The position numbers were made by a program, and so were the translations under genes. Below are positions 43,319-52,179 of a stretch of DNA of 64,000 bases, piece after piece; position 1 is the first letter of the stretch; each line of letters opens with the position of its first letter. Under the pieces are notes generated by a model. The model did not search any database. It had not been told where the DNA came from and worked only from the letters and a program-made list of their open reading frames with translations. This DNA is from CAKXIK01 sp050947015 (GTDB lineage: Bacteria; Bacillota; Clostridia; Oscillospirales; Acutalibacteraceae): NCBI GenBank assembly GCA_050947015.1, contig JBMNVT010000004.1, positions 1 through 64,000 of the forward strand. The letters run 5' to 3'.

Positions 43319-45733
43319 TCAAACCAAAAGAATTTTCAGCTGCGCAATTCTGCGGCGGTCCTCCGCAATTTGTTCACTATGCCCGGTTTTGGCACAGGCG
43401 TCCATCCGTTGCCGATAGATGGAAATGCAAAGAAAAGCGGCAGCCTTGTTTTTTCCGTCCAGATAAGGTTCGAGCCGGTTGATGCCAGCGGTACAGTCGC
43501 GAATTTCGTCAGCATACCTTTCCATCCGACCGTAAAGCTGGGCGCGCAGCAGAAACGCTTCAGCCAGCTTTGCTGCGCAGCGCGAACCGGTCAGCTTTGG
43601 CGCGCTTAGAATGGAAATGCATTCCGAACGGTCGGCAAGGGCGTGCTCGGTGTCGTTGTCGGCCTCATGAGACTGCGCGCGATCAGCATACAGATGGGCG
43701 AGCGCAAAAGGATCGTTATCCTTTCGTTTTGTAATGGCGATGGCATTTGTAAAGCTTGCCGCGGCTTTGCGGGGCTCGTTCAGAGCAAATAGAGCGCGCC
43801 CGCGTTCCCGGTAAAGATCCCGTAGTGCCGGCGCATATTTTTCTCCCGCACCGGAAGCAAGCACAATCGCGTCGCTGAAATCGCGGAGCGCGGCGTCGCT
43901 GTCGTCGCGGAGCATCCACGCGCGCCCGCGCAGCAGCAGTGTGAGCGCCAGTTCCCCGTAGGCCGCGTTTCCCAAAGGCCTCAGCAGTTCTGCCGAACGG
44001 TTCAGATCGTCCATCATCGGCAGATAAAGCTTGTGCTGTTTTTCGATTTCTCCGCGGCGCCGCAAAATGGATGCCAGCAGAATCGTGCGCTCTTCAGAGG
44101 TCTCTGCCCGTTCAGCGCAGCTGGCAGCCTTGCTCATCCCCTCCAGAGCGGAACGGAATTTGTCTGCCCGCAGCAGCAGCTCGGCACGCTGCATATGCAT
44201 CCGCGCAGACAGCAGCGCTCCCGCTCCCGAATTGTTTGAAATCTTCAGCAGCTCGTCCATGTCGTGTACCGCGGCCGGAAAGTTTTCCGTCCGGCGGTGC
44301 AGCACACAAAGCTGAGTCAAGCCTTCGGCCATTCCGGCAGCATTCTGAGCGCGTCTGGCGGCGTCAATTTCCGCCTTCCAGATCTGTTCCGTTTCTTCGT
44401 CGCTGAGCTTGCCGGCTTCCTGCGCTTTTCCCATTGTAATGCGGATGGCTGAAAGCGTTTCGGCGCCGAATACGGCGAGCTGCTGCTCCGGTGTGCCGCT
44501 GCGCAGTATTGCGGGAAAGAACAGAGAGAAAAGCAGTGCCGGCCCGCCCTTTGGCAACCGCAGCCGCAGCTCGCCGCGCGCGGCTGCCCAAAGGCGGTCT
44601 GTCACGGCGCGAAGAGATTCCGGAAATTCCCGTGCCAGAAGCGGATACAGCCGTTCGCTTGCCGGCTCCAGCATCAGGGCTCCGTCCCGGAGAAAAGCTG
44701 TCGTCAACCCCCTCCGCCGGCAGAGCAGCGCCAGATATTTCGGTTCGATTCCGGCAAGCCCGGGCAGATATTCCGGGCGAACCGGAACGCCGCACACCAG
44801 CAGCGCGGCCAACAGTGTAATGACACGCACAAAATTCATTTCGCCGAGCTGATTGCGGATTTCGCAGAAATAAACTGCGGCAAGGTCGTCCTCGCGTGAA
44901 ATTTCACGAAGAACCGTCGGGTCTTTCTGATCCTGCAGCATCTCGCTGAGAAGCGTGCAGCCGTACCAGTCCCCGTGCGTCAGCGCCAGCGCATGTTCTA
45001 CAAGCATGTCGCCGTCCGTCAGCCGGTGCTTGAAATTCAAATGGAGCATGTCGTGTGAAATACTGCGCTTCATCAGCAGAGTGTTGGAAAACTCGTCGCG
45101 CGCCAGTACCCATGAGGCAGCAGGGGTAATTTTTTGAAACCGGGATTCGAACGCTTCTTTTTTCCGTGTTCCGCGGTTAAAAGAAAGAAGAAAAAAGATA
45201 TCGTTCGGCAGCGTTTCAGCGGCGGGCAAAAGAGAAAACAGCTCCGGCGGAGCATCGTGCAGATGGTCAACCAGGATCAGAATTTTACGTTCGGGGTTTC
45301 GGCGGCGCAGCGCTTCCAGCAGAATGGCGCAAAGAACCGAAACATCGCGCGATTCCGCCCGGTATCGCGGCAAAAGGGAATGCACAGCCCGCAGAATGGT
45401 GTTAAAAAAATCACGGCAGCAGCAGTAAAGAGGGCGTCTGGCGTCAAAATAGATTAGAAACAGGCTGTTGAGACAGTCAATTTCCCCGCGGGAAACCGCA
45501 CGAAGCAGCCGCGATTTTTCCATTCCCGGATCGGACTCCAAAAATAAATATCCGCCGGGGAGCGCCTTGCGTCCAAGCGTTTGCCGGGCAATCCATTTCG
45601 CCATATAAAGAGGGAGCGGCGGAAACCCTTCTCTGGACGGACGCAAATCACCGCAGGACAGGCATGCGGGGCAATAGGAAAAATCTCCGGCGTCAATTTT
45701 TACTTCTCCGCACCGTTCACAGCTCTGATTCAT
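43319..45733 (-). CDS. Zinc-ribbon, degenerate P-loop NTPase-like and TPR protein, unknown
   Basis: 804 residues, function not recognised. A zinc ribbon (CERC, then CPACLSC, residues 5-27) opens the protein. A Walker A-like segment LESDPGMEKSRLL at ~65-77 has Glu where the glycine before lysine is expected; ILILVDHLHD (151-160) looks like Walker B. A helical region of about 250 residues follows, then TPR-like repeats (about 465-790, for example ALRDFSDAIVLA and ALADRSECISIL). This resembles STAND-type signal ATPases or MalT-like proteins without a DNA-binding end. The ATG at 45733 follows AAAGGAG, which lies inside the previous gene. It is last in a three-gene overlapping operon with two Cys-rich mini-proteins. 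Confidence 0.75.
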   Translation of the reverse strand: MNQSCERCGEVKIDAGDFSYCPACLSCGDLRPSREGFPPLPLYMAKWIARQTLGRKALPGGYLFLESDPGMEKSRLLRAVSRGEIDCLNSLFLIYFDARRPLYCCCRDFFNTILRAVHSLLPRYRAESRDVSVLCAILLEALRRRNPERKILILVDHLHDAPPELFSLLPAAETLPNDIFFLLSFNRGTRKKEAFESRFQKITPAASWVLARDEFSNTLLMKRSISHDMLHLNFKHRLTDGDMLVEHALALTHGDWYGCTLLSEMLQDQKDPTVLREISREDDLAAVYFCEIRNQLGEMNFVRVITLLAALLVCGVPVRPEYLPGLAGIEPKYLALLCRRRGLTTAFLRDGALMLEPASERLYPLLAREFPESLRAVTDRLWAAARGELRLRLPKGGPALLFSLFFPAILRSGTPEQQLAVFGAETLSAIRITMGKAQEAGKLSDEETEQIWKAEIDAARRAQNAAGMAEGLTQLCVLHRRTENFPAAVHDMDELLKISNNSGAGALLSARMHMQRAELLLRADKFRSALEGMSKAASCAERAETSEERTILLASILRRRGEIEKQHKLYLPMMDDLNRSAELLRPLGNAAYGELALTLLLRGRAWMLRDDSDAALRDFSDAIVLASGAGEKYAPALRDLYRERGRALFALNEPRKAAASFTNAIAITKRKDNDPFALAHLYADRAQSHEADNDTEHALADRSECISILSAPKLTGSRCAAKLAEAFLLRAQLYGRMERYADEIRDCTAGINRLEPYLDGKNKAAAFLCISIYRQRMDACAKTGHSEQIAEDRRRIAQLKILLV

Positions 45734-45962
45734 CCAACACAGTCTCCTTTGAATTTTGATCCTCAACATCAGTTTTGGCGGCTTCAAAATCCGGGCAGGC
45801 CGCCTGTTCCGGCAAAATTCGCCCGCCCTCGCCGGGGCGGTAATTCCGGCTGAAAAACGTGCATTTTCTGCGGCAAAACCACATTTTGCGTCTGCGGTAA
45901 TCCGTTATTCGCACGTCCGTCGCGCAAAACCGGCAATCGCCGCAGGTATCTTTTAAACTCAT
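45717..45962 (-). CDS. Small Cys-rich protein, unknown (second of operon)
   Basis: 81 residues with cysteines at 7, 10, 13, 30, 34 and 56 (CGDCRFC and WFCRRKC), so metal binding is likely. The basic middle (DYRRRKMW) and acidic tail (DVEDQNSKETVLDESEL) are notable. It overlaps the upstream Cys-rich gene by 4 nt and the downstream TPR gene by 17 nt, so all three are made together. No family recognised. Confidence 0.65.
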   Translation of the reverse strand: MSLKDTCGDCRFCATDVRITDYRRRKMWFCRRKCTFFSRNYRPGEGGRILPEQAACPDFEAAKTDVEDQNSKETVLDESEL

Positions 45963-46183
45963 AGCGAAAAATCCTGCGGATCAATTTTGGGGAGCGGAGG
46001 CGCTTTTTTGGGAATTCGCCGGAGCGGATCATAAACAAATTTCCGACAGCTGTCGCTTTCCAGGCAGCTTTTTTGGCTGCCGAGCATGCAATGCAGTCCG
46101 TTTGCCGTATTGCTGTGCGCACAGTAAACGCATGCGGGAGAAATGTTCTGCCCGAACAGGGGTCTTTTCTTTTTTCCGAACAT
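45959..46183 (-). CDS. Small Cys-rich protein, unknown (first of operon)
   Basis: 74 residues with cysteines at 18, 21, 32, 40 and 46 (CVYCAHS, HCML, SCLESDSC), a probable small metal-binding fold, then a proline-rich basic tail (RRIPKKAPPLPK). The ATG at 46183 follows AAGGA. It starts 70 nt after the true reading-frame end of ylbJ and overlaps the next gene (ATGA). Similar short proteins occur in Clostridia without assigned role. Confidence 0.65.
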   Translation of the reverse strand: MFGKKKRPLFGQNISPACVYCAHSNTANGLHCMLGSQKSCLESDSCRKFVYDPLRRIPKKAPPLPKIDPQDFSL

Positions 46184-46253
46184 TTCATATCGTCCTTCTT
46201 TCTGAAAACAAGCCGTTCTCTGCATATGGGGCAGGGAATACTCTTTTATTTTA

Positions 46254-47383
46254 TCATTTTTCTTTCCGAATTTCCACCCCCGACGGTACAGAATACAGAA
46301 AAATGAAAATCATGAGTAAAAGTGCAAGGGTAAGAGGAAGACCACCGGAAACCTGAAATGCGGCAGGACTGCCTGAAACGGCAGAAATACCTCCGACGGG
46401 GAGCAAAACGGAAAGCAGCGCGCTGACTGTTCCGGAAAGCATCCCGTGGAGAAAGCGAAAGAAAAAAAGCGCGCTCGGGAATACGGTGTGCGGCCAAGAA
46501 TAGAAAAAATCTGAAAATGGACGCAAAGCCCTCCCCAGCCGAGGGTAAACGCCGTCAAAAATATAGCCGTTTCCGCGGAAGCGGCCGCTGCTGCGGTGCC
46601 GGAGCAGACCTCCAGCAAAACTGGCAGCAGTGCGATTCCGGCGGAAATGGGTACGCCCAAGGGCTTCAGTGCGGCAGCCAGCAGCGCCGGCAGCCGCAGC
46701 TGGCTGCAAAGCCCCAGAAACGCACCGAACAAAACAACAAACGCACAAAGGGAAAGCATTGCCTGTGTGCCGTCAGCAACTGCGGCCACCAGTGCCTCTC
46801 CGGCCGGTTCCGGGTGCGCGGCAACTGCTTTTTCCATGGGCAAGCCTTCTTTTCGGCGCGCCGAAATTCCGGTGACAACGCCCAGCGCCAATGCCGAAAA
46901 AATCTGTGCCGCAAGCAGCAGCAGGCCCAGTGCTGTGCTGTGGAAAATCCCCTCTCCTACAGCGGCAACAAGAAATCCGGGGCCGGCTCCGACACAGAAA
47001 CAGCTCATCCGAGCAGCCTGCTCTTCGGTGATGGCTCCCTGATCGAGCAGAGAACGGATTCCGCGTGCGCCAACCGGATATCCGCCGATCCATGCGGTAA
47101 GAATCACTGCGGCGGTACAGCCGGGCAAACAGAACAGTATGCGGGTCAGTGGTGCAAAGAACCGCCCGCACCGTTGCGCAAACCCACACCGAACAGTAAA
47201 CCCGCAGAGGACTAAAAAAGGAAACAGCGATGGAATCAGCGTTGAACCGCAACGTTCCAGTGCTGCTTGGGCGCCCGCTGCGCATGGTCGGGAAAATGCT
47301 GTCAGAAGCCCAAACAGCAGTGCGACTGCGGCAAAAAGAACGGATTTTCCCGGCCTGCGGGCGGCAGTTCGCTTGTTTTTCAT
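46254..47383 (-). pseudogene. ylbJ: ylbJ, sporulation integral membrane protein, frameshifted
   Basis: A multi-helix membrane protein of the YlbJ/nucleoside-recognition family, needed for sporulation in Bacillus. GSTLIPSLFPFLVLCGF and GWIGGYPVGA-like (AWIGGYPVGARGIRSLL) mark it, and GWGGLCVHFQIFSILG lies near residue 290. After RARFF the frame reads a non-family tail and stops at 46310. The -1 frame instead continues FRFLHGMLSGTVSALL and a further helix to a stop at 46254, as the family requires. The shift maps to a T7 run (A7 on the plus strand, 46462-46468); one more T would restore the gene. The ATG at 47383 follows GGAGAGG. Sequencing error, real mutation or slippage cannot be told apart here. 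Confidence 0.75.
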
Positions 47384-47558
47384 AAAAGCGATCCTCTCCT
47401 CACGCTTTGCAAAGAATATTTTCGTTTTTGAAAAGCCCGGCAAAACAGACTTGATTCGGCCATCTTCTTTTATATATACGGAGGTTTGCGCATTTTTCAT
47501 ACCGATCTGTCATAAATGTTTATCGGTCATATTTTGCAGCAGGGCGGAGGAATGCCGC

Positions 47559-47825
47559 ATGAAAAACAAAGTTGTTCCAGTGCCGCGAAAAGAACCGTAC
47601 AACCGAATTGCGGCGCTGCAGCCGTTTCGAATCGAGTTGACAGGCAATTGCGAAATGGATATTGACGGGTGCCGCGGAATCGTTGCCTACGACAGCGACT
47701 GTATCAAAATCGCGCTGCCCAAAATGATTCTGTGTATCTACGGCAGAGGGCTGACCATCCGCTGTATGACGCGGGAATCGGTCACGCTCTGCGGCTGTAT
47801 CCTGCGTACAGAATTCATCACCTGA
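47559..47825 (+). CDS. yqfC: Sporulation protein YqfC
   Basis: 88 residues, the normal YqfC size. PFRIELTGNCEMDIDGCRGIVAYDSDCIKI is replaced by the standard beta-strand pattern of the YabP/YqfC family, ending in GLTIRCMTRESVTLCGCILRTEF as is typical. In Bacillus the yqfC-yqfD pair is transcribed by sigma-E. Here the ATG at 47559 has GGCGGAGG 8 nt before it, and yqfD follows 19 nt later. A longer in-frame reading upstream covers ylbJ antisense and is rejected. Confidence 0.88.
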   Translation: MKNKVVPVPRKEPYNRIAALQPFRIELTGNCEMDIDGCRGIVAYDSDCIKIALPKMILCIYGRGLTIRCMTRESVTLCGCILRTEFIT

Positions 47826-47844
47826 GGAAGGATGGTGTTCCGGT

Positions 47845-49029
47845 ATGAGCCTGATTGCGGTGGTTCATTGGTTTCGTGGCTGTGTGGAGTTTGCAGCCAC
47901 CGGGAAAAATCCGGAAAAGCTGCTCAACAGTGCAGTGCAGCGCCAGATCCCTCTCTGGCAGATTGAGCGGCGCGGCACAGCGCTTTTTGCCTGCACAACG
48001 CCCGGAGGGTATCGCCGACTACGCCTCGCGGTGCGTAAGACAGGTCTGCGGCTTCGGCTTCAAAAACGTTCCGGATTCCCGTTTCTTGCGCGGCGTTTTC
48101 AACGTCGTTGGGGAGTTTTGCTCGGGCTTGTGCTTTTTTTTACCCTGATTCAGTTTTTATCTATGTTTATCTGGAACATCAATGTAACGGGCGGCGACGA
48201 GACGGCACGTGCAGAGGTTACACAGGCGGCGGCCTCGTTGGGGATTACGTCCGGCACATGGAAAAACAGCGTCAGTTTAAAGCAGATTAAGGAAGATTTG
48301 CTGCGGGAGGTTCCCGGGCTTTCCTGGGCATCAATGAATCTCACCGGTTGCGAGCTGAATATTGAGCTGCGGGAGCGCAGCTTGCCGCCGCAGATGATTC
48401 CCACCGATCAGCCGTGTAATCTGAAAGCGCGTATCGGAGGGGTGATTGTGCGGGTAGACGCAAAAGCCGGTTTTCCGGCAGTCAGTGCCGGCGATACCGT
48501 TACCCCCGGCGATCTGCTCATCAGCGGTGTGCGGCAGGACGCTTTTGGGGCGACGATGCTGCGCCATGCGCAAGGGGAGGTTATTGCTGCCACAACTCAT
48601 AAAATTACCTGTGAAATTCCGCTGACACAGACCAAACAGGTGCCGACGGGAGAAACTTTGGTGCGCAGAAGATTGGCTGTTTTTGGGGTTGAAATTCCGT
48701 TGAACCTCACCTCGCCGCCGCAGGACGGCGTTTATACCCGCACATTTTCCGCGGAGCCGGTTGAGCTGTTGGGCGTGCGCATTCCGGTGCAGCGATATAC
48801 CGAAACGTGGAACAGAATCCAGGAACAAACCGTCGCGCTGACAGAGCAGGAAGCGGCAGATCAGGCGGAGCAGGAACTGCAGAAGCAGCTGGCGGAACAG
48901 TTTCCGCAAGCCAAAGTTGTTTCATCGATCAAAACGCGACAGCTGCACAGCGGTGTGCTGACGTTGACGGCGGTGCTGCAGTGTGAAGAAAATATTGCGC
49001 AGGAGGAGCAAATCTATCTGGAGGAGTAG
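47845..49029 (+). CDS. yqfD: Sporulation protein YqfD
   Basis: 394 residues. A membrane helix around residues 92-111 (GVLLGLVLFFTLIQFLSMFI) separates an N-terminal cytoplasmic part from a long outer domain. WNINVTGGDE and the ELNIELRERSLPP region follow the YqfD pattern. A coiled-coil-prone segment (ALTEQEAADQAEQELQKQ) lies near residue 335. It is needed for mid-sporulation, probably in the mother-cell membrane. It is preceded by yqfC in the usual order and phoH follows after 171 nt, also the usual order. Confidence 0.92.
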   Translation: MSLIAVVHWFRGCVEFAATGKNPEKLLNSAVQRQIPLWQIERRGTALFACTTPGGYRRLRLAVRKTGLRLRLQKRSGFPFLARRFQRRWGVLLGLVLFFTLIQFLSMFIWNINVTGGDETARAEVTQAAASLGITSGTWKNSVSLKQIKEDLLREVPGLSWASMNLTGCELNIELRERSLPPQMIPTDQPCNLKARIGGVIVRVDAKAGFPAVSAGDTVTPGDLLISGVRQDAFGATMLRHAQGEVIAATTHKITCEIPLTQTKQVPTGETLVRRRLAVFGVEIPLNLTSPPQDGVYTRTFSAEPVELLGVRIPVQRYTETWNRIQEQTVALTEQEAADQAEQELQKQLAEQFPQAKVVSSIKTRQLHSGVLTLTAVLQCEENIAQEEQIYLEE

Positions 49030-49200
49030 CATTTGTTCCAGATAAAAAACAGTTTTTCTGTGCAATAAGAACGGAAACTAAGAAAAAATTAATAAAAAGT
49101 CCACATTTTTTGTGATTTTGAATAGTGACGAATCGAGCGGAAAATGATATAATAAGGAAAATAAATTGGGGCAACCCGGAAATCAGAGTGAGAAAGACGA

Positions 49201-50169
49201 ATGGTGTTTGAACAAATCATCAATGTGGATCGTATGGAACAGGCTGTGGCGTTGTTTGGCAGCTTTGATGAAAATGTCCGGCTGATTGAAAGAGAGTACG
49301 GCGTCGATATTATTATGCGCGGCAGTGATCTGAAGCTTTCCGGAGAAGCGGAAAACGTTTCGCGGGCTTCCCGTGTTGTGGAAAGCCTGCTGAACCTGAT
49401 CAACCGCGGAGAGGCGCTTACCGAGCAGTCGGTTCGTTACTGCATCTCGCTGGTCAACGACGGGGGTGAGGCAAAGCTGGAAGCGCTCGCAGGCGACTGT
49501 GTCTGTATCACCGCCAAAGGAAAACCGATTAAGCCGAAAACGCTCGGCCAGAAAAAATATATCAGCGCCATCCGCGAAAATACCATTACGCTCGGCATCG
49601 GCCCTGCAGGAACCGGCAAGACGTATCTCGCCGTGGCCATGGCGGTCGCCGCGTTCCGTGCGCACGATATTAACCGGATCATCCTGACCAGGCCGGCGGT
49701 GGAGGCGGGCGAAAAGCTCGGTTTTCTGCCGGGGGATCTGCAGCAAAAGGTAGACCCCTACCTTCGTCCGCTGTATGACGCGCTGTTTGACATGCTCGGC
49801 GCCGAAACGTATCAGAAGTACGTGGAACGCGGAAATATTGAAGTAGCGCCGCTTGCTTACATGCGCGGCCGCACACTGGATGACAGCTTTATTATTCTGG
49901 ACGAGGCGCAGAATACTACCGGTGAACAAATGAAAATGTTTCTGACCCGGCTTGGATTCGGTTCCAAAATGGTTATTACGGGCGACGTGACGCAGATCGA
50001 TCTGCCGGATGGAAAACGGTCCGGACTGACCGAGGCGGAGCGTGTGCTGAAAAATGTTCCGGATATTTCTATTGTCCGGTTTGATGAAAAAGATGTTGTC
50101 CGGCACAAGCTTGTGCAGGATATCATCAAAGCATATGAAAAATACGAAGAAGGAAGGCGCGGCCGATGA
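49201..50169 (+). CDS. PhoH-family ATPase (YbeZ-type)
   Basis: 322 residues. A KH-like N-terminal part (~1-100) precedes an ATPase with Walker A GPAGTGKTYLAV near residue 138 and Walker B FIILDEAQNT near residue 232; TGDVTQIDLP follows. PhoH/YbeZ works with YbeY in rRNA processing. It overlaps ybeY by 4 nt. A TATAAT at about 49150 could be its -10, but no good -35 is visible. Confidence 0.94.
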   Translation: MVFEQIINVDRMEQAVALFGSFDENVRLIEREYGVDIIMRGSDLKLSGEAENVSRASRVVESLLNLINRGEALTEQSVRYCISLVNDGGEAKLEALAGDCVCITAKGKPIKPKTLGQKKYISAIRENTITLGIGPAGTGKTYLAVAMAVAAFRAHDINRIILTRPAVEAGEKLGFLPGDLQQKVDPYLRPLYDALFDMLGAETYQKYVERGNIEVAPLAYMRGRTLDDSFIILDEAQNTTGEQMKMFLTRLGFGSKMVITGDVTQIDLPDGKRSGLTEAERVLKNVPDISIVRFDEKDVVRHKLVQDIIKAYEKYEEGRRGR

Positions 50170-50678
50170 CCGGAAAAATTAAGGTTATCATCGAAAACCG
50201 ACAGAAAGAAGTTAAAATTCCCACAGGACTGCGGATGCTGATCCGCCGTTGCTGCAATGCGGTGCTTAAAATGGAAGATTTCGATGGCTCCGCAGAGGTG
50301 AGCGTTAATTTCGTCAGCACAGAGGAAATTCAGCGGCTCAACAGAGAGTACCGCGGCAAGGATATGCCGACGGATGTGCTGTCCTTTCCGCTGGGCGAAA
50401 ACGGCGTTTACGATGTCAACCACGACACCGGCGCATATTTGCTTGGGGATGTTGTCATCTGTATGCAGAAGGCTGTGGAACAGGCAAAGCTTTACTCCCA
50501 TTCGCTGCAGCGGGAGGTCGGTTTTCTGACGGCGCATTCCATGTTGCACCTGCTGGGGTACGATCACGAGCAGGGCGGCATCGAAGCAGTTCATATGCGC
50601 GAAAAGGAAGAGAAGATTATGGAACTGCTCGGTTTGCCCAGCAGTGCCAGCTATGTGCTCGACGACGACGAAAAGTGA
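50166..50678 (+). CDS. ybeY: rRNA maturation endoribonuclease YbeY
   Basis: 170 residues. The zinc-binding HSMLHLLGYDHE (H-x3-H-x5-H) near residue 126 and PTDVLSFPLGE near residue 72 define YbeY, which matures the 16S rRNA 3' end. Its ATG overlaps phoH and its stop overlaps dgkA by one base (TGATG). Confidence 0.96.
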   Translation: MTGKIKVIIENRQKEVKIPTGLRMLIRRCCNAVLKMEDFDGSAEVSVNFVSTEEIQRLNREYRGKDMPTDVLSFPLGENGVYDVNHDTGAYLLGDVVICMQKAVEQAKLYSHSLQREVGFLTAHSMLHLLGYDHEQGGIEAVHMREKEEKIMELLGLPSSASYVLDDDEK

Positions 50679-51190
50679 TGAAAAAAGAACGGCACAGCTT
50701 TCGTGCGGCGGCGCGCGGGGTTCTGCGCTGTGTGGAAGAAGAGCGCCATATGCGTTTTCACACGGCCGCAATTCCTGTGGTGCTGTTGTTTTCGCTGTTT
50801 TTTTCGCTTTCCGCCGTGGAATACGCTCTGCTTTTTTTGACGTTTGCGCTGGTGCTTGCGTCAGAGCTGTTCAATTCTGCGTTGGAGCGCCTGGTAGATG
50901 CGCAGATCCCGTTCTTTTCTAAAAATGCGGCGGCAGTCAAGGATTTTGCGGCGGGAGCCGTGCTTGTCTGCGCCGTTTTTTCTGTCCTGGTGGGAGCGGC
51001 AATTTTCTGGAAGCCCGAAAAGCTGGCGGGAATTCCGGCTTTTTTTGCGGCGCATCCCGCGGCGGTGGCAGGAGTTGTCGGGCTGCTTGCTGTGCTGGCG
51101 CTGTACGTGGCGCTTGCGCCCTCCGGCCTGCTGCGGCTCTGGCGGAAAATGTTTCGCCGGTTCGGGAAATCTGGCCGTCCGACAGAATAA
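50678..51190 (+). CDS. dgkA: Diacylglycerol kinase family protein (undecaprenol kinase type)
   Basis: 170 residues. The first ~115 carry the DgkA fold with helices and the motif SELFNSALERLVD near residue 62 and KDFAAGAVLV near residue 88. Gram-positive members phosphorylate undecaprenol. The C-terminus has an extra helix (AAVAGVVGLLAVLALYVAL) and a basic tail, making it longer than most. The ATG at 50678 overlaps the ybeY stop by one base. Confidence 0.9.
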   Translation: MKKERHSFRAAARGVLRCVEEERHMRFHTAAIPVVLLFSLFFSLSAVEYALLFLTFALVLASELFNSALERLVDAQIPFFSKNAAAVKDFAAGAVLVCAVFSVLVGAAIFWKPEKLAGIPAFFAAHPAAVAGVVGLLAVLALYVALAPSGLLRLWRKMFRRFGKSGRPTE

Positions 51191-51216
51191 AGTTAAAAAA
51201 CAGATTGGAGTTTTTT

Positions 51217-52146
51217 ATGAATCAAAAGGAACCGCCCGTGGAAAAAAATGCGTTTTTGGCAATTGTCGGCCGCCCAAATGTGGGAAAGTCCTCGCTGCTC
51301 AATGCGCTTCTGGGTCAAAAGCTGGCTATTGTTTCCTCCAAACCGCAGACTACCCGCACGCGAATTATGGGCGTGCTGACCCGCGGAGAAAACCAGTATG
51401 TGTTGATTGATACACCGGGGCTGCATCCGTCGCACAACCGGTTGGACGATTATATGGCAAAATCGATCTCGTCTTCGGTGGCGGGCGTTGATGCCGTGAT
51501 CCTGGTTACCGAGGCAGGGCAGGAGATTGGCACGACGGAGCGGGAGTTGATTGCGACCATTCGCTCGCAGCACCTCCCGGCAATTCTGGTCATCAACAAG
51601 ATCGACCGGCTTGCGCAGAAGGAAAAACTGATGCTTCAGATCGCGGCATACTCGCGGGAATATGAATTTGAGGCGATCGTGCCGCTTTCAGCGCTGACCG
51701 GCGATGGGCTTGACGGGCTCTTCGCAGAAATTTCGCCGCTTGCGCAGGAAGGCCCCCACATGTTTGATGACGACGAGCTGACCGATATGCCGGAAAAAAC
51801 GCTTGCGGGCGAGATGGTGCGCGAAAAAGCGCTGCGTCTGCTGCAAAAGGAAGTCCCGCACGGCATCGCCGTCGCAGTGGAGCGGATGGCGGAACGTGAC
51901 GACGGTTTGCTGGAGATCGGCGCGACGATTTACTGCGAGCGCGAAAACCACAAGAGGATCATTATCGGGAAGCAGGGCGCCATGCTGAAAAAAATCGGCT
52001 CCTATGCCCGTGAGGACCTCGAAAAATTTTTCGGCTGCCGGGTAAACCTGCAGCTTTGGGTCAAGGTAAAAGAAGACTGGCGCAACCGCGACGCGCTGCT
52101 GCGCAGTTTTGGCTACGATAAAAACAGCTTTGAAGATTCCGATTGA
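51217..52146 (+). CDS. era: GTPase Era
   Basis: 309 residues. The G domain has GRPNVGKSSLLNALLG near residue 18, DTPGLHPSH and NKID; the C-terminal KH domain has IIGKQGAMLKKIGSYAREDLE near residue 250. Era binds the 16S rRNA 3' end during 30S assembly. The ATG at 51217 has GGAG before it; an earlier in-frame codon at 51205 lies ahead of that site. recO follows 33 nt later, the usual order. Confidence 0.97.
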   Translation: MNQKEPPVEKNAFLAIVGRPNVGKSSLLNALLGQKLAIVSSKPQTTRTRIMGVLTRGENQYVLIDTPGLHPSHNRLDDYMAKSISSSVAGVDAVILVTEAGQEIGTTERELIATIRSQHLPAILVINKIDRLAQKEKLMLQIAAYSREYEFEAIVPLSALTGDGLDGLFAEISPLAQEGPHMFDDDELTDMPEKTLAGEMVREKALRLLQKEVPHGIAVAVERMAERDDGLLEIGATIYCERENHKRIIIGKQGAMLKKIGSYAREDLEKFFGCRVNLQLWVKVKEDWRNRDALLRSFGYDKNSFEDSD

Positions 52147-52179
52147 TGCCGCGGCGGCGGAAAGGACGTGACGTTTCTC

